Of a stretch of DNA of 39,325 nt, positions 15,427-23,060 are shown piece by piece. The notes beneath the pieces are model-generated. The model was not told the origin of the DNA. It worked only from the letters and a program-made list of their open reading frames with translations, and made no database searches. The position numbers and the translations under genes are program-made. The DNA is from Gemmataceae bacterium (lineage in GTDB: Bacteria > Planctomycetota > Planctomycetia > Gemmatales > Gemmataceae): the NCBI GenBank assembly GCA_022616435.1, contig JAKEET010000052.1, forward strand, positions 1-39,325, written 5' to 3'. Positions within the stretch are counted from its first letter, which is position 1, and every line of letters starts with the position of its first letter.

Positions 15427-18336
15427 GTTCTCGTCCGCACGCACCAGCCGCAGCCCGATCGGCAGCGCTTCGCCGAACATCTGGCTCTGCTCCGACGCTT
15501 CCAGCTCCGTCACTTCCTCGACCATCTGTACCCAATGGGCCGGCACGTCCCGGGCATTGAGCACCGTCAGCACGCTGTCGCGGTGGCTGTCGTCGACGTC
15601 GAGGGCGCGCTGGCCGCTCCGCCGGGCAAGCTGGGCCAGGCAAAACGCCCAGGCCAGCCGCTCGCTCTGGTGCCCCGGCTCGAACGGCAAGATCGCTTCG
15701 AGCCACGGCTGCACGACCTGCGGATGGACCACGGCGTTGAGCGGCCCGTACAGAAGCACCCGCGCCCCGAGCCGGGTCAGCGCGAAGAACGCGAACGGCG
15801 GCGCCGGACTGCGGCGGCAATGCTTCAACAGCGCCAGGCCGAGCTGCTCCTTGTGCTTGACGTCGAGCCGCTCCAGACTGGCCACGGCCCGCCACATCTC
15901 GGTCAGCTCGTTGGTTCCGGGGCGGACCACGTTCTTGCCTTTGCCCGGCAACAGCACCGGCCGCAGCCGATTGAAGAGCGAGTTCTGCAGCTCGAGCTTG
16001 AGCCCGCCGGCCACGCGCCGCCACATCACCCAGAATTCGGCCCCGCCTTCCGGCGGCCCCATGGTCTTGCCGCCGGCCTTCGGCGCGTGGATCAGCTTCC
16101 AGAGCTGCTCGACGCGAAACCGGTCGAGCGGGTCGCCGAAGCCCGGCCGCAGACAGAACCCGACCAGGTTGAACCAGCGGGCCAGGTGGGCAGGCGAGGC
16201 GCGGCGGCGATCGGCGACCTCGGCCAGGAAATCCCAGAGCCGGCGGCACAGACCGGTCGGCCACTTGTCGCGGCCGCCGTCAAGGGCGGCTTCGAGGGCC
16301 CTGGTCAAATCGCGCGGCGGCGTGGCGCCGGGCTCGTCGCGGAACGAGCCGCGGATCAGGCTGCCGGCAGCCTGCACCAGGTCTTCGGGCCAGACGTCGC
16401 TGATGGCGGCTTCAGGCCCGGCTCGGCTCGCCGGGCCTACCTCGTCGTCCGGCTCTTTGACGATGTCGCGGACGTTGAATTCGAGCCGCCAGCGATTGCC
16501 GCCATCCTTGGCGACGCAGAACAGTTCCAGCGTGCCGATCTCGGTGCAGCGCGCCGCCAGCGTCACCGGCACGCTCTTGGTGCCGCTCCGCTTGCCGCCG
16601 CGGAGCACGGTGTGCAAGGGGGGCAGCCGCAAGAGCTGGTCGGGCTGCACGTCCAGCAGATCGCCGGCGCGATCGGCGTCGCGCACCGTGGACGTGAACA
16701 GCGGAAACGCCACCGGCTGCCCGAGGGCCAGTTCCAGCTCGGGCTGATCGAGGACGATTTCGTGCCCTTCTTCGAGGTGCTGCGGGACCACGCATAACAC
16801 GGTGAGAGGGTGACGAGGTGACAAGGTGACGGGGTGACGGTCGTCGACGTGAATTGCCACATAGTACGATCGCGCGATGCCGCCGCCGATGCGCTTGCCG
16901 CCGGTGTGCTTCAGCCACGCAAAATGAGCCGCGCCCCACGCGACCGCCAGGTCGAGCGAGGGATTGGTCAGCACCAGCGGCTGCCAGAGTTTGCCGGGCT
17001 CGTCGAACCAGCCGCGCAGCACATCGACCACGCGTTGCCGCAGCACCGCGGGCGTGAACACGCCGCCGTTGAAGAGGATGGCGCGCAAGCCGGCGTGGGA
17101 GGATGTCATTCCGGACCCTGACCCCCAGGAATCGCTGCGCTCATCCTGGGGCTTGGGGGTCGGTTTCAAGTGCTTCTTCAGAAATCCAGCCAGGTGGCGG
17201 GTGATCGCCGGGTCGCTCACGTACGGCAAACCCATCTCGTGCAGGCCGACGCGGGCGCCGCGCTGCGGCTCTGATTCGCGCAGCACCTTCGGGAAGAAGC
17301 CGTCGAGGATCGTGTGCCGGACGTCGTCGGGCGTCAGCGCGGCATTGAGCGAGCCGCCGATGACCTGCCGGCCGCGGCCCATCACGGTGACGCTGTACGA
17401 CGCGGCCGGATTCGGCGCCAAGAGCGCTTCCTTCGCTTGCCGGCAGGCCTGGGTGAGCAGGCCGTATTGAGCGGCGTCGAGCCGGCCGGCGGCGGGCAGC
17501 TTGGTTTCGACGAACTTGGCCAGGGCGAGGTCCATGTTGTCGCCGCCCAGGAGCAGATGATCGCCGACCGCCTGCCGCAGAAAACCCAGTTCGCCCTGCT
17601 GCTCGACGGCTTGAATCAGGCTGAAGTCGCTGGTGCCGCCGCCGACGTCCACGACCAGGCACTGATCGCCCGGCTTGATCTGGGCCGCTTCGTGGTGCGT
17701 GTGCGTCGCCAGCCAGCAGTAGAACGCGGCTTGCGGCTCTTCGAGGAGTGTGACGTTTTCGAGGCCCGCATTCCGGGCCGCTTCGACCGTCAAGGTGCGG
17801 GCCATGTCGTCGAACGACGCCGGCACGGTCAGGACCACGGGGAGCTTTTCGAGGCGATGTTCCGGCTGGTCCGCGGCCATGACGTGGTTCCACGCCTGGG
17901 CCATGTGTTTCAAGTAGCGTGTCGAGGCTTCGACCGGCGAGATGCGCGGCACGTCGGGCGGCGCGCTCCACGGCAAGATGGCGGCGGAGCGATCGACGCC
18001 GGCGTGACAGAGCCATGACTTCGCGGAGGTCACGAGCCGGCCGGGGATGCGCGAGCCGTGGTTGCGAGCGAATTCACCGACGACGCCGGCGACTCCCGAA
18101 GTCGCCGCGACGTCGGGAGTCTTGTCCGCCCACGGTAGAGTGGTCGCGCCCGGCGGCAGGTCGTGCGGTCCGGGGAGATACAGGAACGACGGCAACAGCT
18201 CGCGCGGCGCCGTCTCGCCCGCCGCCACCAGCTGGGAGATGTGGAAAGGGCGGATGGTCTTCGGATCGTGGAGATCGATGTAGGCGAGTGCGCTGTTGGT
18301 CGTCCCCAGATCGATGCCGATGAGGTAGCGTGGCAT
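15418..18336 (-). CDS. Hsp70-family protein with long C-terminal extension
   Basis: 972 aa from the ATG at 18336. The N-terminal half is an Hsp70/actin-like ATPase: phosphate-1 loop GIDLGTTNS (residues 5-13), VVLTVPASFDD, phosphate-2 loop VVDVGGGTSDFS, and the adenosine motif ILFNGGVFTPAVLRQRV (about 410). Instead of a canonical DnaK substrate-binding domain it has about 550 further residues; I recall stand-alone bacterial Hsp70s with a DUF3731-type tail as the closest family. The frame runs on to 18441, but upstream codons lie in a repeat and GIDLGTTNS must be near the N-terminus. Three repeat-derived insertions are in frame (listed separately), at residues about 395-405, 499-512 and 633-641. 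No GrpE or DnaJ is nearby. It may assemble or remodel the vWA/FHA/membrane partners downstream. Confidence 0.88.
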   Translation of the reverse strand: MPRYLIGIDLGTTNSALAYIDLHDPKTIRPFHISQLVAAGETAPRELLPSFLYLPGPHDLPPGATTLPWADKTPDVAATSGVAGVVGEFARNHGSRIPGRLVTSAKSWLCHAGVDRSAAILPWSAPPDVPRISPVEASTRYLKHMAQAWNHVMAADQPEHRLEKLPVVLTVPASFDDMARTLTVEAARNAGLENVTLLEEPQAAFYCWLATHTHHEAAQIKPGDQCLVVDVGGGTSDFSLIQAVEQQGELGFLRQAVGDHLLLGGDNMDLALAKFVETKLPAAGRLDAAQYGLLTQACRQAKEALLAPNPAASYSVTVMGRGRQVIGGSLNAALTPDDVRHTILDGFFPKVLRESEPQRGARVGLHEMGLPYVSDPAITRHLAGFLKKHLKPTPKPQDERSDSWGSGSGMTSSHAGLRAILFNGGVFTPAVLRQRVVDVLRGWFDEPGKLWQPLVLTNPSLDLAVAWGAAHFAWLKHTGGKRIGGGIARSYYVAIHVDDRHPVTLSPRHPLTVLCVVPQHLEEGHEIVLDQPELELALGQPVAFPLFTSTVRDADRAGDLLDVQPDQLLRLPPLHTVLRGGKRSGTKSVPVTLAARCTEIGTLELFCVAKDGGNRWRLEFNVRDIVKEPDDEVGPASRAGPEAAISDVWPEDLVQAAGSLIRGSFRDEPGATPPRDLTRALEAALDGGRDKWPTGLCRRLWDFLAEVADRRRASPAHLARWFNLVGFCLRPGFGDPLDRFRVEQLWKLIHAPKAGGKTMGPPEGGAEFWVMWRRVAGGLKLELQNSLFNRLRPVLLPGKGKNVVRPGTNELTEMWRAVASLERLDVKHKEQLGLALLKHCRRSPAPPFAFFALTRLGARVLLYGPLNAVVHPQVVQPWLEAILPFEPGHQSERLAWAFCLAQLARRSGQRALDVDDSHRDSVLTVLNARDVPAHWVQMVEEVTELEASEQSQMFGEALPIGLRLVRADENGG
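16414..16438. repeat. Perfect GC hairpin inside the Hsp70 gene
   Basis: AGGCCCGGC, loop TCGGCTC, GCCGGGCCT: a perfect 9-bp stem. In the Hsp70 frame it encodes the GPASRAGPE region, a linker-like segment. I associate this palindrome with dispersed planctomycete repeats (memory, not checked). Confidence 0.75.
16801..16840. repeat. Five tandem octamers GGTGACNN inside the Hsp70 gene
   Basis: GGTGAGAG, GGTGACGA, GGTGACAA, GGTGACGG, GGTGACGG: five 8-nt units, exactly 40 nt. On the coding strand they give an in-frame segment RHPVTLSPRHPLTV (residues about 499-512). 40 nt alone would break the frame, so the flanking bases must compensate or the segment was remodelled. Confidence 0.85.
17120..17152 (+). 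repeat. Dispersed palindrome copy inside the Hsp70 gene
   Basis: GACCCCCAGGAATCGCTGCG and the following 13 nt match, with one substitution, the reverse complement of 29178-29210. CCCCAGGA and TCCTGGGG pair around ATCGCTGCGCTCA. On the Hsp70 strand it encodes PKPQDERSDSWGS, a hydrophilic linker in the ATPase domain just before the adenosine motif. Confidence 0.85.
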
Positions 18337-18342
18337 GAGGAA

Positions 18343-18348
18343 ATTGTA
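18343..18348 (-). promoter_or_regulatory. Possible -10 element giving leaderless Hsp70 mRNA
   Basis: TACAAT on the minus strand ends 6 nt before the Hsp70 ATG, and there is no Shine-Dalgarno. Transcription from it would start at or next to the ATG. No good -35 is visible, so support is weak. Confidence 0.3.
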
Positions 18349-18362
18349 TTTGACGCAGCCAT

Positions 18363-18489
18363 GGCGAGCGTCGCGGCGTAAGCGCGACGTGTCAGTTTGC
18401 CGCCATCCGCGCCCCGTCCACGTCGGGCTGGTCCCGTCCACGTCGGGACCGCGTCACGTCCACGTCGGGCTTACGCCCCGACGCTCGCC
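18363..18489. repeat. Repeat cluster: inverted hairpin copies around CGTCCACGTCGGG repeats
   Basis: Copy 1 of the GGCGAGCG hairpin family (18363-18395, plus) and copy 3 (18461-18489, minus) face each other. Between them CGTCCACGTCGGG occurs at 18415, 18435 and 18457 (spacing 20 and 22 nt); the last overlaps copy 3. Stems are CGTCGCG/CGCGACG in copy 1 and CGTCGGG/CCCGACG in copy 3. The cluster fills the space between the divergent Hsp70 gene and the membrane-protein gene at 18534. Confidence 0.8.
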
Positions 18490-18533
18490 GACGTTCGCCA
18501 CACCGACGCTTGCCATGTGGTAGCATCTATTCC

Positions 18534-19121
18534 ATGACGACCACGCAACCGCATCCGCACCCGATGCCGCCGGACCGCCCCCTCGCGTCGCGGCCCGGAT
18601 TGATTGACTATCTGCTGATCTGGCTCGGCGTCGGCGTCTCGGCGCTGTTCGCCCGCATGACCGGACTGCGGATGGTGCTCCCGGAGGGCGATCCGGGACC
18701 CGCCTGGCAGGCGCTGTGCGAAGTGCTGCCCGCGCTCCTGTTGTTGCCGGTCGGCGTCATCCTGTTCTGGCCGATCTTCTACACGACCCAATGGCTGTGC
18801 GGCCGGCGTTCCGGATTGACCGCCGGCGAATGGCTGCTGGGGCTGGCGTGGCTGGGCGCGCTGGCGTTCGCCGGCTGGGCGGTCGGCAAGGGAACCGACG
18901 CGCTCTCCGGATTCCTCGTCGAAGACGCTTTCAAGAGGCACGCCGTCCTCGGCTATATTCTCTTCATGCTGTCGATGGGGGCGCTGGCCGTGCTCATCTG
19001 GCTCGTTGGCCTCATCGGCCGCTGGCAGCAGCCGTGGACGCACACGCTCAGCCTGGCGCTGATGCTGTGGCCGGCGGCGCCGTTGCTGGTGGTTTGGCTG
19101 GGGAATATCAAGATGGAGTAG
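18534..19121 (+). CDS. Five-TM integral membrane protein, unknown function
   Basis: 195 aa. After a Pro/His-rich N-terminus come five hydrophobic helices, at about residues 21-42 (YLLIWLGVGVSALFARM), 62-88, 100-118, 138-160 and 172-190. I do not recognise a family. The ATG at 18534 is preferred to the in-frame one at 18510 because the latter's first residues read through intergenic sequence. There is no clear Shine-Dalgarno. The UbiD gene follows 47 nt downstream on the same strand and is probably co-transcribed. Confidence 0.7.
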   Translation: MTTTQPHPHPMPPDRPLASRPGLIDYLLIWLGVGVSALFARMTGLRMVLPEGDPGPAWQALCEVLPALLLLPVGVILFWPIFYTTQWLCGRRSGLTAGEWLLGLAWLGALAFAGWAVGKGTDALSGFLVEDAFKRHAVLGYILFMLSMGALAVLIWLVGLIGRWQQPWTHTLSLALMLWPAAPLLVVWLGNIKME

Positions 19122-19168
19122 GCCGCAAACTGTTGAGCAGTCGCCTCGCGCCTCGTCGGGCCTTTCCC

Positions 19169-21034
19169 ATGGGCTACCGCAGCCTGCGTGAATGTGTCGC
19201 CGATCTCCAACGCACGCGGCAGCTCGTTCGCATCGATGCCGAGGTCGATCCCCATCTCGAAGCCGCCGAAATCCAGCGGCGCGTCTATCAGGCCCAGGGC
19301 CCGGCCATTCTCTACGCCCGCGTCAAGGGCTGCCGCTTCCCGATGGTCAGCAACCTGTTCGGCACCCTGGAACGCACCCGTTTTCTGTTCCGCGACTCCC
19401 TCGACGCCGTTCGCCATCTCGTCGAGCTGAAGATCGACCCGGCTGCGTTCTGGAAGAATCCCTGGCGCTACCGCGACGTGCCGCGCACGCTGTGGCACCT
19501 GCGGCCGAAGTTCGTGTCGTCCGGGCCGGCGCTCGACCAGCGTCTGGCGATTCGGGACTTGCCGCGGCAAGTCTCGTGGCCCGACGACGGCGGCGCGTTC
19601 ATCACCCTGCCGCAGGTCTACACCGAAGACGCCGACCGCCCCGGCTGGCAGCATTCCAACCTCGGCATGTACCGCGTGCAAATCTCGGGCAACCAGTACG
19701 ATGAGCGCCGCCTCGGCCTGCATTACCAGATCCATCGCGGCATCGGCGTCCATCACGCGGCGGCGCTGCGGCGCGGCATGCCCTTGCGCGTCAGCATCTG
19801 GATCGGCGGCCCGCCCGCCCTGACCTTGAGCGCCGTCATGCCGCTGCCGGAGGGGATGCCGGAGTTGACGTTCGCGGGCGCCTTGGGGGGCCGGCGCGTG
19901 CGGCTGATCGAGGCCGCTCGCGGCTTAGCGGTGGCGCTAAACGGCAAGCTACTGATCCACGCCGACGCCGACTTCTGCATCACCGGAACCGTCGATCCGG
20001 AGCTGCAGTTGCCGGAAGGGCCGTTCGGCGATCACCTGGGCTACTACAGCCTGCGGCATCCGTTCCCGGTGCTGAACGTCGACAGCGTCACGTGCCGCAA
20101 GGACGCGATCTGGCCGTTCACGGTCGTCGGCCGGCCGCCGCAGGAAGACACCAGCTTCGGCAAGATCATTCACGAGTTGACCGGGCCGATCATCCCCACG
20201 GTCGTCCACGGCATCCACGCGGTGCACGCCGTGGACGCGGCCGGCGTGCACCCGCTGCTCCTGGCCATCGGCAGCGAGCGCTATGTTCCTTACCAGCCGC
20301 GGCGCCGGCCGCAGGAATTGCTGACCTCGGCCAACGCCCTCTTCGGCCAGGGGCAACTGTCGCTGGCGAAATACCTGCTGATCGTGGCCAGGGAGGACAA
20401 CCCCGATCTGGACATCCACGACATCCCGGCCTTCTTCCGGCATCTGCTGGAGCGGATCGATCCGCGCTTCGACGTGCACTTTCAGACCAGCACCACGATC
20501 GACACGCTCGACTACTCCGGCAGCGGGCTGAACGCCGGCTCGAAGGTCGTCTTGGCCGCGGTCGGTCCGGCGCTGCGGCGCTTGCCGGCGGAGCTGCCCG
20601 GCGGGCTGCGCTTGCCGGACGGCTTCCGCGACCCGCGCGTGTGCCTGCCGGGCGTGCTGGCGGCAGCCGCGCCCACGTTCGTCAACGAGCCGGATATCGA
20701 AGTCGAACGGGCGGCGGCGACGTTTTGCGCCGCCTATCGACCGGATGATCCGATCCATGCGTTCCCACTCATCGTGCTGGTCGATGACAGCGATTTCACC
20801 GCCCGGTCGCTGAACAACTTTCTCTGGGCGACTTTCACGCGCTCGAACCCGGCCGCCGATCTGCACGGCCTGGGGGCGTTCACGCGGCAGAAACACTGGG
20901 GCTGCACTGGTTCGCTCGTCATCGACGCTCGCCGGAAGCCGCATCATGCGCCGCCGCTGGTGGAGGATCCGGAGGTGAGCAATCGCGTCGACGCGCTGGC
21001 AGCGCGGAGCGGGCCGCTGCACGGGATCATCTGA
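19169..21034 (+). CDS. UbiD-family prenylated-FMN-dependent decarboxylase
   Basis: 621 aa. UbiD enzymes decarboxylate aromatic or unsaturated acids using prenylated FMN made by a UbiX partner. Signatures seen: the N-terminal YRSLRECVADLQRTRQLVRI helix, the cofactor-binding strand QISGNQYDERRLGLHYQIHR followed by GIGVHHAAA, the acidic catalytic region LPEGPFGDHLGYYS, and HFQTSTTIDTLDYSG in the C-terminal part. The protein is somewhat longer than typical UbiD (about 490 aa), with an extended C-terminus. The start at 19169 fits the family. No ubiX is in the window. In planctomycetes such genes often serve menaquinone synthesis, but that assignment is inference. It converges on the permease gene. 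Confidence 0.9.
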   Translation: MGYRSLRECVADLQRTRQLVRIDAEVDPHLEAAEIQRRVYQAQGPAILYARVKGCRFPMVSNLFGTLERTRFLFRDSLDAVRHLVELKIDPAAFWKNPWRYRDVPRTLWHLRPKFVSSGPALDQRLAIRDLPRQVSWPDDGGAFITLPQVYTEDADRPGWQHSNLGMYRVQISGNQYDERRLGLHYQIHRGIGVHHAAALRRGMPLRVSIWIGGPPALTLSAVMPLPEGMPELTFAGALGGRRVRLIEAARGLAVALNGKLLIHADADFCITGTVDPELQLPEGPFGDHLGYYSLRHPFPVLNVDSVTCRKDAIWPFTVVGRPPQEDTSFGKIIHELTGPIIPTVVHGIHAVHAVDAAGVHPLLLAIGSERYVPYQPRRRPQELLTSANALFGQGQLSLAKYLLIVAREDNPDLDIHDIPAFFRHLLERIDPRFDVHFQTSTTIDTLDYSGSGLNAGSKVVLAAVGPALRRLPAELPGGLRLPDGFRDPRVCLPGVLAAAAPTFVNEPDIEVERAAATFCAAYRPDDPIHAFPLIVLVDDSDFTARSLNNFLWATFTRSNPAADLHGLGAFTRQKHWGCTGSLVIDARRKPHHAPPLVEDPEVSNRVDALAARSGPLHGII

Positions 21035-21304
21035 CGGACACAACAGGCGGTTTGGGGTTGGGGCTCAGAATCCGGGCCATTTGGAGTCAAGTGTCCCTCT
21101 ACAAGCCAGCGAAGGGCACTTGACTCCTCGTCATAACATCTTTGATAATTTCACGTTGTGCCGTCGCCCGAGTCAAGTGTCCCTCTAATTGTGGGCGACA
21201 CCCCCCGCTACCGCAGTCCGCCCCGTCGGGGCGTAGAAATGCGTCCCCTTCCCTTGTCAGCGCAGCGATTCGAGCGGCTTCAACCGCCGTCGAAGTGCGG
21301 TTGG
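21035..21304. other. Convergent intergenic region
   Basis: 270 nt between the UbiD and permease stops. It contains the repeat pair above, then a stretch (21190-21300) with CCGCCCCGTCGGGGCG, which looks like further repeat-derived sequence. No convincing gene. Confidence 0.5.
21084..21187. repeat. GAGTCAAGTGTCCCTCTA repeats with a strong hairpin
   Basis: The 18-mer at 21084-21101 recurs exactly at 21170-21187. The first copy also pairs with 21117-21126 (GAGTCAAGTG/CACTTGACTC, 10-bp perfect stem plus an inner CCCT/AGGG). It lies between the convergent UbiD and permease genes and may serve as a bidirectional terminator. REP-type elements of similar sequence accompany Y1 transposases elsewhere (memory); none is visible here. 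Confidence 0.75.
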
Positions 21305-22480
21305 CTACCTCTCCCGCAGCGCCTGCACAATGCTGATGCGCACGGCTCGAAGGGCCGGCGCGAAGCCGCCGAGGAGGCCCATGAAGGTCGCCAGCAAAAT
21401 ACCCTGGAGCAGCACCCGCGGACCGAAATGAAACGAAAACGTCACTTCGCTGAACATCATCGCGTTCTGCGTGCCCGACGACATGCCGTTGAGCGGCACG
21501 GTGACCAGGCAGCCGACGATGCCGCCGATCAAGCACAGCATCACCGATTCGAGCAAGAACGACATCAGAATGCTGCGGCGGCCGAAGCCGAGCGCCCGCA
21601 GGGTGCCGATCTCGCGCGCCCGCGCGGCCACGGCGGCGTACATCGTGTTGGCGGCGCCGAACGAGGCGCCCAGGCTGAGGAAAATGGCCAGAATGTAGCC
21701 AACCCACTTGATGTAGTTCATCGCCTCGGCTTGCGATTGGTAGTACTCCTTTTCGTTCTTGACCTCGAGCTCCTTGAATTCGTCGTCACTGGACTTCACA
21801 CGCGCGACAATCGCGTCGCGCGCCGACGGCGACGCGGCCTGCAGCATGACCAGGGAATAGATTTCTTCGGGCCTTTTCCGGGCCGCATTGAGATTGGCCC
21901 AGTCGGTCCAGACTTCCGATTCCGCCGTGCTGCCGTTGGTTTCAAACAGTCCGACGATCTCGAAGTCGGCGCCGTTGATGTTGAGCCGCTCGCCCAAGCC
22001 GCAGTCCTGGAAGCGCGCGGCCATGCTCGGACTGGTGATCGCCTCGTTGGTGCCGGGCCGCAGGTCGCGCCCGGCGACGATGCGGAAGCCGGGTCGCAGG
22101 GTCCGTCCTTCCTGCGTCAGGCCGCGCACGATCAGGTTGACCTCGATGGTGTCGCCGCGCCGCGCTTTGGACTGGATCGTCACCGACTCCGCCGACCACA
22201 TGGGAACGCCGGTGGCCGAATCGACGGCGATGCCAGGGAGATTCTTGAGGTTTCGCGCCGTCTCGCCGTCGATCGAGCTGGAGATTTCATTGTCCGATCC
22301 CTTGCGGAGCACCAGCAGCTTCTGCTCGTCTGCCGAAACGGTGAAGGCATGCATCAGCCCATCCACCAGCCCGAACACGAGCACCGACGCGCACACCAAA
22401 AGCCCCGTGAAGAGCGAGGTCATGAGCGTCGTCACCCAGCGGACGCGGAGGTTGCGGAGGTTGTACTTGATGGGGATCAT
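21305..22480 (-). CDS. ABC transporter permease, FtsX/MacB type
   Basis: 391 aa. One TM helix near the N-terminus (about residues 17-42, TSLFTGLLVCASVLVFGLVDG), a roughly 220-residue periplasmic MacB-core-like region, then three TM helices (about 265-290, 315-340 and 360-382). The cytoplasmic motif AREIGTLRALGFGRRSI is the ATPase coupling loop typical of FtsX-like permeases. It is probably the second permease of the adaptor/ATPase/permease set at 23995-27904, separated from it by small genes. There is no Shine-Dalgarno: a heptamer array abuts the start codon. Confidence 0.88.
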   Translation of the reverse strand: MIPIKYNLRNLRVRWVTTLMTSLFTGLLVCASVLVFGLVDGLMHAFTVSADEQKLLVLRKGSDNEISSSIDGETARNLKNLPGIAVDSATGVPMWSAESVTIQSKARRGDTIEVNLIVRGLTQEGRTLRPGFRIVAGRDLRPGTNEAITSPSMAARFQDCGLGERLNINGADFEIVGLFETNGSTAESEVWTDWANLNAARKRPEEIYSLVMLQAASPSARDAIVARVKSSDDEFKELEVKNEKEYYQSQAEAMNYIKWVGYILAIFLSLGASFGAANTMYAAVAARAREIGTLRALGFGRRSILMSFLLESVMLCLIGGIVGCLVTVPLNGMSSGTQNAMMFSEVTFSFHFGPRVLLQGILLATFMGLLGGFAPALRAVRISIVQALRER

Positions 22481-22483
22481 GAT

Positions 22484-22507
22484 TGGTCACTGGTCATTAG
22501 TCATTAG
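22484..22507. repeat. Heptamer array TGGTCAC/TGGTCAT/TAGTCAT
   Basis: Three consecutive 7-mers (22484-22504) fill the whole 23-nt gap between the permease start (22480) and the stop codon of the 42-aa ORF (22504-22506), which is itself made of array letters. Confidence 0.75.
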
Positions 22508-22632
22508 TGCTCGGCCACGTCGCGTTCCAGCGTCTCTTCGACAACCTTGGCCAATCCAGTAGCGTCGAACATGTCGCCGAACCAGTCGGCGGCGCTGTCG
22601 TTGTCCCAAGCAGCCGTCGCCCACGCACCCAT
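22504..22632 (-). CDS. 42-aa DUF4259-like protein, probably truncated
   Basis: Encodes MGAWATAAWDNDSAADW followed by FGDMFDATGLAKVVEETLE and a short tail. The start matches the MGxWGxGxFDNDxAADW opening of DUF4259-type proteins, which I recall as well over 100 aa, so this looks like an N-terminal remnant. GAGGA lies about 10 nt before the ATG at 22632. The stop codon TAA falls in the heptamer array at 22484-22507, as if the array replaced the rest of the gene. It follows the protease pseudogene by 66 nt in the same direction. Confidence 0.6.
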   Translation of the reverse strand: MGAWATAAWDNDSAADWFGDMFDATGLAKVVEETLERDVAEH

Positions 22633-22698
22633 GATCGTGTTCCTCGCACAATCCTGCGCAATCCATCAAACCACAGGAAACACGGCTGGCCCGGCCCA

Positions 22699-23060
22699 CT
22701 ACGTGAGTTCGACCGTTTTCGCCGCGTAGTTGATGTCCAGGCGGTGACCATCCAGCAGCATCGTGCCGAGCAGCGGATACTCCCCGTCGCTGGCGGCGAT
22801 CTGCGTCTCGTAGGTGTTGCCGAACCAATCGAGGAAGCAGGCAAACATTTCCAACTCGACGATCGGCCGTCCGCCAAGATCGCCTCGGCGGACGACTGCT
22901 TCGACAGTCCCAGCTCGGCGACCTGTTTCCGCGGTATTGCCAGTCCGCCGTTAAACGCCGTGTCGATCCACACCACGAGGTCGGTGCGCTCCCCGTCGCG
23001 CGCCGCCGACACCGGCACGCTGACCAGTGCCCGCAGCTGCTCATCCACGAACCCATTCAC
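22699..23060 (-). pseudogene. Clan-AA (retropepsin-like) aspartic protease, frameshifted
   Basis: Reading from the ATG at 23060, the first ~65 residues contain VVWIDTAFNGGLAIPRKQVAELG, the DTGFNG catalytic motif and flap region of bacterial clan-AA proteases (here DTAFNG), ending AILADG. The continuation PIVELEMFACFLDW and PLLGTMLLDGHRLDINYAAK, which completes the fold, is in another frame. One missing C near 22865-22867 restores a ~120-aa protein ending at 22699. Unless this is a base-calling error, the gene is dead. The start overlaps the stop of the preceding ORF by 4 nt (ATGA). Confidence 0.75.

Noticed and set aside
6317..18336. Type VI secretion or phage-defence locus, because of FHA and vWA proteins
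   Set aside because: No Tss, helicase, nuclease or effector genes in the cluster; FHA plus vWA plus Hsp70 alone do not support either.
18337..18441. Earlier start for the Hsp70 protein
   Set aside because: Upstream codons translate a dispersed repeat, and the ATPase loop GIDLGTTNS must lie at the N-terminus.
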